Shown here: positions 41,909 through 48,979 of the stretch, one piece after another
How the letters are laid out: every line of letters starts with the position of its first letter
Numbering within the stretch: the stretch's first letter is position 1
NCBI RefSeq assembly: GCF_020515695.1
Contig: NZ_JAIWJA010000001.1
Span: forward strand, 310,001 to 374,000
Length of the DNA stretch: 64,000 bases
DNA from: Pseudomonas sp. MWU16-30317
GTDB taxonomy: Bacteria > Pseudomonadota > Gammaproteobacteria > Pseudomonadales > Pseudomonadaceae
Direction: 5' to 3'
Notes under the pieces: model-generated
The model's database searches: none
What the model saw: the letters and a program-made list of their open reading frames with translations, nothing else
What the model was told of the DNA's origin: nothing
Translations under genes and position numbers: made by a program

Positions 41909-42684
41909 CCATGACCCGCCGCGCCTTGCGCCTGACCCTGATGGTGGTCTTGACCAGCCTGCTGCAGGCCTGCGACATCGACCTCTACACTAACCTCGGC
42001 GAGCGCGATGCCAACGCCATGCTCGCGGTGTTGCTGCGCGATGGCATCCCGGCGCAACGCAAGATTCAGGACAACGGTCAGCTCAAGCTGGTGGTCGACG
42101 AAAAGCGCTTCGCCCAGGCCATGGCGGTGCTCGATGACGCCGGTCTGCCGGCGCAGAGTTTTTCCAACATGGGCGAAGTGTTCAAGGGCAATGGCCTGGT
42201 TTCCTCGCCTGTGCAGGAGCGCGCGCAGATGGTCTTTGCCTTGAGCGAGGAACTGTCCCATAGCGTGTCCGAGGTCGACGGAATTCTGTCCGCCCGGGTG
42301 CACGTGGTGCTGCCGGACAACGACTTGCTCAAGCGAGTGATCTCGCCATCCTCCGCCTCGGTGCTGGTGCGTTACGACCCGCAGACCGACATCAATGTGC
42401 TGGTGCCGCAGATCAAGACACTGATCGCCAACGGTATTTCCGGGCTCGATTACGACCGCGTGTCGGTTACCGCAATCAAGGCACGGATGCCCGCCAGCAG
42501 CGGCACGCAGCCGGTCATGGCGAGTTTCATGGGCCTGTGGATGCTCGAGCAGGACGTCAGCCGGGCGCGCTGGTTGTTCGGTGTACTGCTGGTGTTGGCG
42601 TTGGGTCTGGGCGGCTTTGTCGGTTGGCAGGCGTGGTCGCGGCGCCGCGCGCAGACGCTGTATGCACTGGAGCAGACCCCATGA
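41905..42684 (+). CDS. sctJ: T3SS inner-membrane ring lipoprotein SctJ (HrcJ/YscJ/PrgK)
   Basis: This 259-residue lipoprotein has lipobox LLQAC (Cys23) and then CDIDLYTNLGERDANAMLAV, the SctJ hallmark. Two ring-building domains follow, with FSNMGEVFKGNGLVSSPVQE and VLPDNDLLKR...ASVLVRYDP, then a C-terminal transmembrane helix (about 217-238) and a short basic tail. It forms the inner ring with SctD. ATGA overlaps at both ends show tight coupling to sctI and sctK. Confidence 0.95.
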   Translation: MTMTRRALRLTLMVVLTSLLQACDIDLYTNLGERDANAMLAVLLRDGIPAQRKIQDNGQLKLVVDEKRFAQAMAVLDDAGLPAQSFSNMGEVFKGNGLVSSPVQERAQMVFALSEELSHSVSEVDGILSARVHVVLPDNDLLKRVISPSSASVLVRYDPQTDINVLVPQIKTLIANGISGLDYDRVSVTAIKARMPASSGTQPVMASFMGLWMLEQDVSRARWLFGVLLVLALGLGGFVGWQAWSRRRAQTLYALEQTP

Positions 42685-43508
42685 ACCACCTGCTGGCCTG
42701 GCGGGCCTTGACCGCACAGCCGCTGCGCTTCGTCGATCACCAGTCACTGCGCGGCTGTTTCGCCCAGGTGCTGTCGGATCGGGCCATTGGCGAGATGACC
42801 GAGTCGGCGCGTTTTAGCGCTCGGTTGCTGAAGCTGCTGATGGCGCACTTCCAGCTTGCGCCCTTGGCAAGCCTGACGCCCGTCAGTGAAGACGATCTGC
42901 CGGTATTGCTGTTGTCACCATCGGCCTTCAGCCGTTTGCCGCGCTTGTGTGGGGCGGTCTGGCATGCCGCCGCGCTGAGCCGTGAGGTACGCGGGGCGGT
43001 GGTCAGCGAGTGGCGTGAGCAACTGGGCCCCGAGGTATTCAATCTGGCGCTGCAACACCGTGAATGGGCTGGCGCGGCGAATCTGCTGCACAGCCCGTCG
43101 GCGTTGCTGGTGGCCATCGATCGCGACGGCCAGGCCTGCGTGGCCGATTGGTTTGCCGCGCAGCCTGCGCCGTTGCAGGCGTGGTTGCAGTTGCGCCTGC
43201 CACAGGCGGCGCTGGACTCGCAAACTTCGCGGGCAGAGCCTGCTCCCACAGTGTTGCCCAACGCTGTGGGAGACTCTGTGGCTGTGGGCAAGCAGCGTCG
43301 GCCTCTTCGCGGGCAAGCCTCGCTCCCACAGCACGAGCAGCATCTGCGCCATACACCCGTGGGCGCAAGGCTTGCCTGCGAAGGGGCCGGCAAGGCGCGC
43401 AACGAAGCCCCGGACCCTCAACGTATCGAGCTGGTCCGCCGCCTGGCCGTCGTACTCCAGGCGACCCTCGATCAACCCTCCATGGAGCCTGCCGATGTCC
43501 CTGCCTGA
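42681..43508 (+). CDS. sctK: T3SS accessory cytoplasmic protein SctK (NolU/HrpD/YscK-like), with REP-derived insert
   Basis: This 275-residue protein lies between sctJ and sctL, where nolU/yscK is found. SctK links the sorting platform to the inner ring. Residues 1-181 look like a normal helical domain (LRFVDHQSLRGCFAQVLSDR, REWAGAANLLHSPSALLVAI). Residues about 182-237 are a low-complexity segment encoded by three REP palindromes plus decayed copies. The end (PDPQRIELVRRLAVVLQATL) then resumes a normal helix. Without the insert it would be about 220 residues, close to NolU (about 212). Start overlaps sctJ by ATGA. Confidence 0.8.
   Translation: MNHLLAWRALTAQPLRFVDHQSLRGCFAQVLSDRAIGEMTESARFSARLLKLLMAHFQLAPLASLTPVSEDDLPVLLLSPSAFSRLPRLCGAVWHAAALSREVRGAVVSEWREQLGPEVFNLALQHREWAGAANLLHSPSALLVAIDRDGQACVADWFAAQPAPLQAWLQLRLPQAALDSQTSRAEPAPTVLPNAVGDSVAVGKQRRPLRGQASLPQHEQHLRHTPVGARLACEGAGKARNEAPDPQRIELVRRLAVVLQATLDQPSMEPADVPA
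43226..43390. repeat. REP cluster inside sctK (three cores)
   Basis: REP cores lie at 43226-43251 (reverse), 43304-43331 (reverse, CTTCGCGGGCAAGCC then TCGCTCCCACAG) and 43357-43390 (forward, GTGGGCGCAAGGCTTGCCTG then CGAAGGGGCCGG); a decayed piece lies at about 43261-43292. The inverted last pair resembles a REP doublet (REPIN). The whole block stays open in the sctK frame. Confidence 0.88.
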
Positions 43509-44112
43509 TGACCTCGCCAACAGCCTGCCGCCGCAGCCCGGCGTCCGTATCCTGCGAGCCGCCCAGACGGCGCAGTGGATCGATGGCTACGCCTTCGTAC
43601 AGGCCGCCGAGCAGCACGCGCGACGTCTGCGCGACGACAGCGAAGCGACCCTGCGCGAGGCGCGCAGCGAGGCCTTCGAGCAGGCCCGTCGGGAGGGGGA
43701 CGAGCAGGTCGCCGCCTTGCTTGCACGCACCGCCACCCGCGCGGATGCCTGGCTGTTGTCCCTGCAGCCGGCGATCGCGCAACTGGCCGTGGCCATCGCC
43801 CGGGAGATCATTGGCGAGCTGCCGAGCGACGAGCGTGTCGCGCGTTGCACCCGCCAGGCCTTGTCAGCGTTTCGCCACGACCAAACCTTGACCTTGCAGG
43901 TGCCCCGCGCCGAGGTCGACGCGTTGCGCCGCCGCCTGGACCAGGATGGGCTCGATCATATTGGTGTGGCCGCCGACGACCAGCTGGCGCCAGGCGACGC
44001 ATGCCTGTGCAGCCCGGTCGGTCGCGTTGAATTGGGTCTGGAGGCGCAGTTGCAGCATATTCGCGCCAGCTTGCTTGGGCATGACGAGCAGGGCGGGGAA
44101 GTACGCCCATGA
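43495..44112 (+). CDS. sctL: T3SS ATPase regulator/stator SctL (NolV/HrpE/YscL)
   Basis: This 205-residue protein has an N-terminal helical, charged region (EQHARRLRDDSEATLREARS, then EAFEQARREGDEQVAALLAR) as in FliH/SctL coiled coils. The C-terminal domain has IAQLAVAIAREIIGELPSDE and LQLQ-type strand segments, then ADDQLAPGDACLCSPVGRVE. The latter matches the conserved GDxxLxSPxGRVDxGLxxQL end of the family. It holds SctN at the sorting platform. It overlaps sctK by 14 bp and sctN by ATGA. Confidence 0.9.
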   Translation: MSLPDDLANSLPPQPGVRILRAAQTAQWIDGYAFVQAAEQHARRLRDDSEATLREARSEAFEQARREGDEQVAALLARTATRADAWLLSLQPAIAQLAVAIAREIIGELPSDERVARCTRQALSAFRHDQTLTLQVPRAEVDALRRRLDQDGLDHIGVAADDQLAPGDACLCSPVGRVELGLEAQLQHIRASLLGHDEQGGEVRP

Positions 44113-45440
44113 CGACCTTGATACAGCCGCAAGATGGCGCCGATCCGCTGATCCAGTGTCTTCACGAGCGTCTTGGCCATGCCCGCCCACGGCCGCTGAA
44201 AAGTACGGTGCGCAGCGTCCGCGGGGTCCTGCTGCGAGCCAATCTGGCCGGTGTGCGTATCGGTGAACTGTGCCAGTTGCATGACCCGGACAACCCGCAG
44301 CGCCTGAGCGCAGAGGTCATCGGCTTCGACGAGGACGAGGCCATTCTCTCGCCCATCGGCTCGCTGCAAGGGCTGTCCAGCCGCACCTGGATCACCGCCA
44401 CCGGCAAGGCCCTGGCGGTGCAGGCCGGGGACGCGCAACTGGGCCGGGTGATCGATGCCATGGGCGGCTATCTGGACGGCGAGCCGGCTCTGGGCTTGCT
44501 GCACGCGTGCCCACTGTATGCCGAACCGCCGGCGCCCTTCACTCGCCAGCTGATCGAGCGTCTGCTGCAGTTGGGCGTGCGCGCCATCGATGGCTTGCTC
44601 ACCGTCGCTCAGGGGCAGCGGGTCGGGATTTTCGGCGAACCCGGGGTGGGCAAGTCGTCGCTGCTGGCCAGCATCATTCGCCACAGTGATGCCGATGTGA
44701 TCGTCATCGGCTTGATCGGCGAGCGTGGTCGCGAGGTGCGCGAACTGCTCGATGTGCAGCTCGACTCCCAGGCCCGAGCACGCACCGTGGCGGTGGTAGC
44801 GACCTCGGATCGACCCGCAGCCGAGCGTGTACGTGCCGCTTATGTGGCCACCGCCCTGGCCGAGTATCACCGCGACCAGGGGCGCAACGTGCTGCTGTTG
44901 CTCGACAGCCTGACGCGGTTTGCCCGTGCCCAGCGCGAGATCGGCCTGGCGGCAGGAGAGCCGCCGACGCGGCGAGGCTATCCGCCGTCGTTGTTCTCGG
45001 CCTTGCCGCGCCTGCTCGAACGTGCCGGGCCGGGACCTTCGGGCACCATCACAGCGCTGTATACCGTGCTGACCGATGGTGACGTGGCCAGCGACCCGGT
45101 GGCCGAGGAGGCCCGCTCGATTCTCGACGGCCACATCGTCCTCAGCGGCGAGCTGGCGCAGCGCAACCATTTCCCCGCCATCGATGTGTTGCGCAGCCGC
45201 AGCCGCTTGATGGAGCAGGTGGCCAGTGCCGAACAGCGGCAATTGGCGGCGCGCATGCGCGAGCTCATTGCCCGGCGGCGGGATATCGAGATGTTGATTC
45301 AGGTTGGCGAGTACGTTGCCGGCAGTGACGCGTTGGCCGACGAGGCGATCGCCCGTCACGACGCCATTCAAGCTTTTTTGCGTCAGGCGCCAGATGATCA
45401 CGCCGACGCGCTGGAGCAAATGCGCAAGGTGTTCGCTTGA
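44109..45440 (+). CDS. sctN: T3SS ATPase SctN (HrcN/YscN)
   Basis: This 443-residue F1-like ATPase has Walker A (FGEPGVGKSSL, Lys182), the catalytic Glu region LIGERGREVREL, Walker B (NVLLLLDSLTRFARAQREIG) and the T3SS-specific GEPPTRRGYPPSLFSALPRL. It unfolds substrates and strips chaperones at the base of the machine. It is coupled to sctL; 36 bp separate it from sctO. Confidence 0.97.
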   Translation: MTTLIQPQDGADPLIQCLHERLGHARPRPLKSTVRSVRGVLLRANLAGVRIGELCQLHDPDNPQRLSAEVIGFDEDEAILSPIGSLQGLSSRTWITATGKALAVQAGDAQLGRVIDAMGGYLDGEPALGLLHACPLYAEPPAPFTRQLIERLLQLGVRAIDGLLTVAQGQRVGIFGEPGVGKSSLLASIIRHSDADVIVIGLIGERGREVRELLDVQLDSQARARTVAVVATSDRPAAERVRAAYVATALAEYHRDQGRNVLLLLDSLTRFARAQREIGLAAGEPPTRRGYPPSLFSALPRLLERAGPGPSGTITALYTVLTDGDVASDPVAEEARSILDGHIVLSGELAQRNHFPAIDVLRSRSRLMEQVASAEQRQLAARMRELIARRRDIEMLIQVGEYVAGSDALADEAIARHDAIQAFLRQAPDDHADALEQMRKVFA

Positions 45441-45476
45441 TGTCCGTTGCCAGGAGCTATTGATGGAGACGCCGCC

Positions 45477-45944
45477 ATGAACGCCAACCAATTGCGGGAA
45501 TTACGTGCGTTGCGGGTGCTGCGTGAGCAGCGTGCGACCCGAGAGCTGGCGGCCCAGCAGCAGCTGTGTCGCGAAGCCGAGAGCGAGCGTGATGCCGCTC
45601 GCCAGCGCCTGTTCGAGCATCGCCAGGCATTGGCCGGCGAAGCCGAGGCGTTGTATGGAAAGTTCTCCGAAGGCCTGTCGGTAAAGGCCTGGCAAAACGC
45701 CCAGGAGCATTTGCACAGCCTCGAACAGGACCGCCACGCCCTGCAGGCCGACCTCGGTGATATCGAACAGGGCCTGCAGCTCCAGCAGCAACAGCGTGAC
45801 GCCTTGAGCCAGCAGCGCCTGCGTCGCCAACAGCAGGCCGACCAGTGCCAGGACCTGCTGGACCGGCATCTGCAAGACCAGCGCCGCGCCGTCGAGCTAC
45901 GCGATGACGAATTGCCCCACGCTGCACTGGGAGCACCGCGATGA
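45477..45944 (+). CDS. sctO: T3SS central stalk protein SctO (HrpO/YscO/Y4yJ)
   Basis: This 155-residue protein is almost entirely a long two-helix coiled coil rich in Arg, Glu and Gln (RELRALRVLREQRATRELAA, ESERDAARQRLFEHRQALAG, LQLQQQQRDALSQQRLRRQQ). This is the form of the FliJ/SctO stalk that rotates in the ATPase ring. The ATG at 45477 follows TGGAGACGCC. The next gene is sctQ, overlapping by ATGA; a separate sctP gene, usually between them, is absent. Confidence 0.87.
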   Translation: MNANQLRELRALRVLREQRATRELAAQQQLCREAESERDAARQRLFEHRQALAGEAEALYGKFSEGLSVKAWQNAQEHLHSLEQDRHALQADLGDIEQGLQLQQQQRDALSQQRLRRQQQADQCQDLLDRHLQDQRRAVELRDDELPHAALGAPR

Positions 45945-47221
45945 ATCAGGAATTGCCAGAGCGATCACGACAGGCAAGGGCCGCTGCCCCAGGCAGTGGG
46001 ATACCGACAGAGTCTGCCGATGTTCGCCCATTGCATGTGCCAGAGTGGCCGTCAGGGCCTGCCGAGATCACATTGCACAATCGCCTGCACCTGCGTCGCC
46101 AGCCGTGGCAAGGCGAGGTGATGGGGCAGTCACTCAGGGTCCAGTGGGGCAAAGACGAGACCGCGCTCGACGGTGATCATCTGCTATTGCTGTGCGCGTT
46201 GGGCGAGGCTCGGTTCGGCTTGAGCCTGCCCAGGTCAGTGGCTCGGCAATTGGGGGATATGCCAGAGATTTTCACGAGCAGTGAAGGCCTCTTCGCGGGC
46301 AAGCCTTGCTCCCACAGTGCACGGCCTGACAGCGGTGTAGAGTCGGGGGATATGCCGGAGATTTTCGCGGGCAGTGAAGGTGTCTTCGCGGGCAAGCCTT
46401 GCTCCCACAGTGCACGGTCTGCCAGCGGCGTAGATGCGTGGGAGCAAGGCTTGCCCGCGAAGGGGCCGCAGCATTCACCGCAGCGCCCCAGCCCCGTCGA
46501 CCTCGCCACCAGCCTGCTGATCGAGTACACCTGGCTGCCACTGCTCGAATCCTTGGAAACGTTGCTTGAGCAGCCGCTACGCATCCTCCCCAGCGCGTCT
46601 TTCGAGGCGCACTTGCGGTTAGATCTGACCCTGCGACTGGGCGACCACGCTGCGCAATCCGCTTGCCTGGTCATGGACGCAAGCAGCGCCGCTTTGATTG
46701 TCGACGTCCTCGACCGCTGCTGCCCCAGGGCTCCTCTGGCCTTCGATACGCTGCCCGTCGCCGCACAGCTGAACGCCGGTGACGCGCCGTTGACCGTCGC
46801 CGAGTGGCAGAGCCTGCAGCCGGGCGATGTGGTCATGCTCGACCAACCTGCCGATGCCGACCCCAGCCTGGTGATCGGCGAGCGGTTGCACGCGTCGGTG
46901 CAAGTCGACGGCGGCCGTTTACGGTTACGCCAGCCGCTGAAAACAGTCCCTTTTCCAGTGAACAGGAACCACCCCATGAGTACCCTCCAAGCAACGGACG
47001 GCACCCTCGACAGCCTGCCCCTGACGCTCACCTGCCAACTGGGCAGCCATGAATTGACCCTCGCGCAATTGCGGGAGATGGGCCCCGGCAGTGTCCTGCC
47101 GCTGACCACCGACAGCGAACGGGTCGAGTTGATAATCAATGGCCGCCGCGTCGGTCATGGCGAGCTGGTGCGCATCGGCAGTGGCCTGGGCGTACGCCTG
47201 CTGAGCCTGGCCACTCCATGA
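45941..47221 (+). CDS. sctQ: T3SS sorting-platform protein SctQ (HrcQ/YscQ), with a tandem REP-derived insert
   Basis: This 426-residue protein has a C-terminal SpoA/FliN domain (about 350-426, LPLTLTCQLGSHELTLAQLR then PGSVLPLTTDSERVELIING and VGHGELVRIGSGLGVRLL) and a second SpoA-like domain before it (about 270-335). SctQ forms the pods below the export gate. The unusual part is residues about 104-175: a 31-residue unit repeated twice (GDMPEIF...SEG...FAGKPCSHSAR) and then WEQGLPAKGP, encoded by three REP palindromes. The total length (426) exceeds the usual 300-370 by about that amount. Start overlaps sctO, stop overlaps sctR (ATGA). Confidence 0.93.
   Translation: MNQELPERSRQARAAAPGSGIPTESADVRPLHVPEWPSGPAEITLHNRLHLRRQPWQGEVMGQSLRVQWGKDETALDGDHLLLLCALGEARFGLSLPRSVARQLGDMPEIFTSSEGLFAGKPCSHSARPDSGVESGDMPEIFAGSEGVFAGKPCSHSARSASGVDAWEQGLPAKGPQHSPQRPSPVDLATSLLIEYTWLPLLESLETLLEQPLRILPSASFEAHLRLDLTLRLGDHAAQSACLVMDASSAALIVDVLDRCCPRAPLAFDTLPVAAQLNAGDAPLTVAEWQSLQPGDVVMLDQPADADPSLVIGERLHASVQVDGGRLRLRQPLKTVPFPVNRNHPMSTLQATDGTLDSLPLTLTCQLGSHELTLAQLREMGPGSVLPLTTDSERVELIINGRRVGHGELVRIGSGLGVRLLSLATP
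46252..46464. repeat. 93-bp tandem duplication with three REP cores inside sctQ
   Basis: Two imperfect direct repeats of 93 bp (units beginning GGGGGATATGCC at 46252 and 46345) each contain a reverse REP core (CTTCGCGGGCAAGCCTTGCT at about 46290 and 46383). A forward core (GTGGGAGCAAGGCTTGCCCG) follows at 46439-46458. The unit is a multiple of three, so the frame is kept. The second and third cores face each other as in a REP doublet. Confidence 0.93.
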
Positions 47222-47871
47222 ACGGCTATCAGCCCAATCTGATCGAAATCATTCTGGTGGTGGCGACCATCGGCCTGATTCCGCTGGCCGTGGTCACCCT
47301 CACCGGGTTCATGAAAATCTCCGTGGTGCTGTTCCTCATCCGTAACGCCTTGGGCGTGCAACAGACGCCGCCCAACCTGGTGCTGTATGGCATCGCGTTG
47401 ATCCTGTCGGTGTACGTGACCACGCCGCTGATTGGCGAGATGTATCACCAGGTGCAGGGTCGGCAGCTGGACATGCAGAACGTCGAACAGCTCAAAGAGT
47501 TAGGCGATGCCTTGCGTCCGCCTTTACAGGCGCATCTATCGCGCTTTGCCAACGAAAGCGAGCGCGGCTTTTTCGTGCAGGCCACCGAGACCCTCTGGTC
47601 GCCTGAAGCCCGCGCCGATTTGCGTGACGACGATCTGGTGGTGCTGGTGCCGGCGTTCGTCAGTTCGGAGCTGACCCGCGCCTTCGAGATCGGCTTTCTG
47701 CTGTACATCCCGTTTCTGGTGGTGGACCTGCTGGTGGCCAATGTGTTGATGGCCATGGGCATGTCGATGGTCTCGCCGACACTGATTTCCATACCATTGA
47801 AAATATTCCTGTTCGTGGCAATCAGCGGCTGGTCGCGATTGATGCACGGGCTCATTCTTAGCTACGGGTGA
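47218..47871 (+). CDS. sctR: T3SS export-gate protein SctR (HrcR/FliP)
   Basis: This 217-residue membrane protein has four hydrophobic segments. Conserved pieces include LTGFMKISVVLFLIRNALGV near the N-terminus, the export-channel stretch LVPAFVSSELTRAFEIGFLL and then YIPFLVVDLLVANVLMAMGM. It forms the SctR5-T1-S4 export gate. Start overlaps sctQ; sctS follows after 4 bp. Confidence 0.97.
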   Translation: MNGYQPNLIEIILVVATIGLIPLAVVTLTGFMKISVVLFLIRNALGVQQTPPNLVLYGIALILSVYVTTPLIGEMYHQVQGRQLDMQNVEQLKELGDALRPPLQAHLSRFANESERGFFVQATETLWSPEARADLRDDDLVVLVPAFVSSELTRAFEIGFLLYIPFLVVDLLVANVLMAMGMSMVSPTLISIPLKIFLFVAISGWSRLMHGLILSYG

Positions 47872-47875
47872 CACC

Positions 47876-48145
47876 ATGGGGCAGGACGTTTTTCTTTCGT
47901 TGATGAAACAGGCGCTGATGACCGTGCTGCTGTTGTCGGCACCGGCGTTGGCGGTGGCCATTATCGTCGGCTTGAGTGTCGGCCTGTTGCAGGCGCTAAC
48001 GCAGATCCAGGACCAGACCCTGCCGCAGGTGGTCAAGCTGGTGGCGGTCTTGCTGGTGATCGTCTTCGTCGGACCGCTGTTGGCCGGGCAGGTCGCCGCG
48101 CTGGGCAGCCAGGTGCTCGACAATTTTGCGCTGTGGACGCGCTGA
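47876..48145 (+). CDS. sctS: T3SS export-gate protein SctS (HrcS/FliQ)
   Basis: This 89-residue protein has two transmembrane helices. Family motifs are VIVGLSVGLLQALTQIQDQT, the highly conserved Q-rich hairpin, and LPQVVKLVAVLLVIVFVGPL. It closes the export channel together with SctR and SctT. It is 6 bp before sctT. Confidence 0.97.
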   Translation: MGQDVFLSLMKQALMTVLLLSAPALAVAIIVGLSVGLLQALTQIQDQTLPQVVKLVAVLLVIVFVGPLLAGQVAALGSQVLDNFALWTR

Positions 48146-48151
48146 GCCCCG

Positions 48152-48967
48152 ATGGATATCGGCTTGCCCAGTGCTTTCGTCGAGTTGGCCTACCCGACCA
48201 TCAGCTCCGCGTCGCTGGCGGCCAGCCGCGCCATGGGCCTGGTAATGGTCACCCCGGCGTTCAATCGTCTGGGGCTCACCGGGATGATCCGCACCTGTGT
48301 GGCGTTGGCGGTGTCGGTGCCGATGCTGCTGCCGGTGTTCCAGGCCTTCACCGCCATGCCCGAGCACAACGGGTTTTTCATCGCCGGGCTGATGGTCAAG
48401 GAGTTTCTCATTGGCGTGTTGATCGGGTTGCTGTTCGGCATTCCGTTTTGGGCGGCGGAAATGGCCGGCGAACTGGTAGACCTGCAACGGGGATCGACCA
48501 TGCAGCAACTTCTCGACCCGAGTGGCTCGGGGGAGTCGAGTGTGATGGCGACCTTGTTGACGGTGATGCTGATCACCCTGTTTTTCATGTCCGGGGGGTT
48601 CATCATGATGGTCGGCGGCTACTACCACAGCTATCAGTTGTGGCCGGTGACCGCCTTCACCCCGTTGTTCGCCAGCTCGGCGTTGATGGCGATTCTGTCG
48701 ATTCTCGACCAGGTGATGCGCATTGGCGTGTTGATGGTCTCGCCGCTGTTGATCGCCATGCTGATTACGGACCTGATGCTCGCGTACCTGTCGCGCATGG
48801 CGCCCAACTTCCACATCTTCGATTTGTCGTTGCCGGTCAAGAACCTGTTTTTCTCGGTGCTGATGGTGATTTACATCGGCTTTTTGATCCCGGTGATGCT
48901 CGACCAGCTGGCGGCCTTTCGCGGTACCGTCGAGGTGCTCAAGACGCTGTCGGGCGTGGGCGGATGA
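48152..48967 (+). CDS. sctT: T3SS export-gate protein SctT (HrcT/FliR)
   Basis: This 271-residue membrane protein has six to seven hydrophobic segments. Family features are MVKEFLIGVLIGLLFGIPFW, then AAEMAGELVDLQRGSTMQQL and ITDLMLAYLSRMAPNFHIFD with SLPVKNLFFSV, matching the conserved FliR C-terminal stretch. It is the single central subunit of the export gate. 12 bp separate it from sctU. Confidence 0.96.
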   Translation: MDIGLPSAFVELAYPTISSASLAASRAMGLVMVTPAFNRLGLTGMIRTCVALAVSVPMLLPVFQAFTAMPEHNGFFIAGLMVKEFLIGVLIGLLFGIPFWAAEMAGELVDLQRGSTMQQLLDPSGSGESSVMATLLTVMLITLFFMSGGFIMMVGGYYHSYQLWPVTAFTPLFASSALMAILSILDQVMRIGVLMVSPLLIAMLITDLMLAYLSRMAPNFHIFDLSLPVKNLFFSVLMVIYIGFLIPVMLDQLAAFRGTVEVLKTLSGVGG

Positions 48968-48979
48968 AGAGGTGCGGCG

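Noticed and set aside
43226..46464. A CRISPR array from repeated 20-30 bp blocks in sctK and sctQ
   Set aside because: The repeats are palindromic REP cores in both orientations with irregular spacing, inside coding frames, and no cas genes are present.
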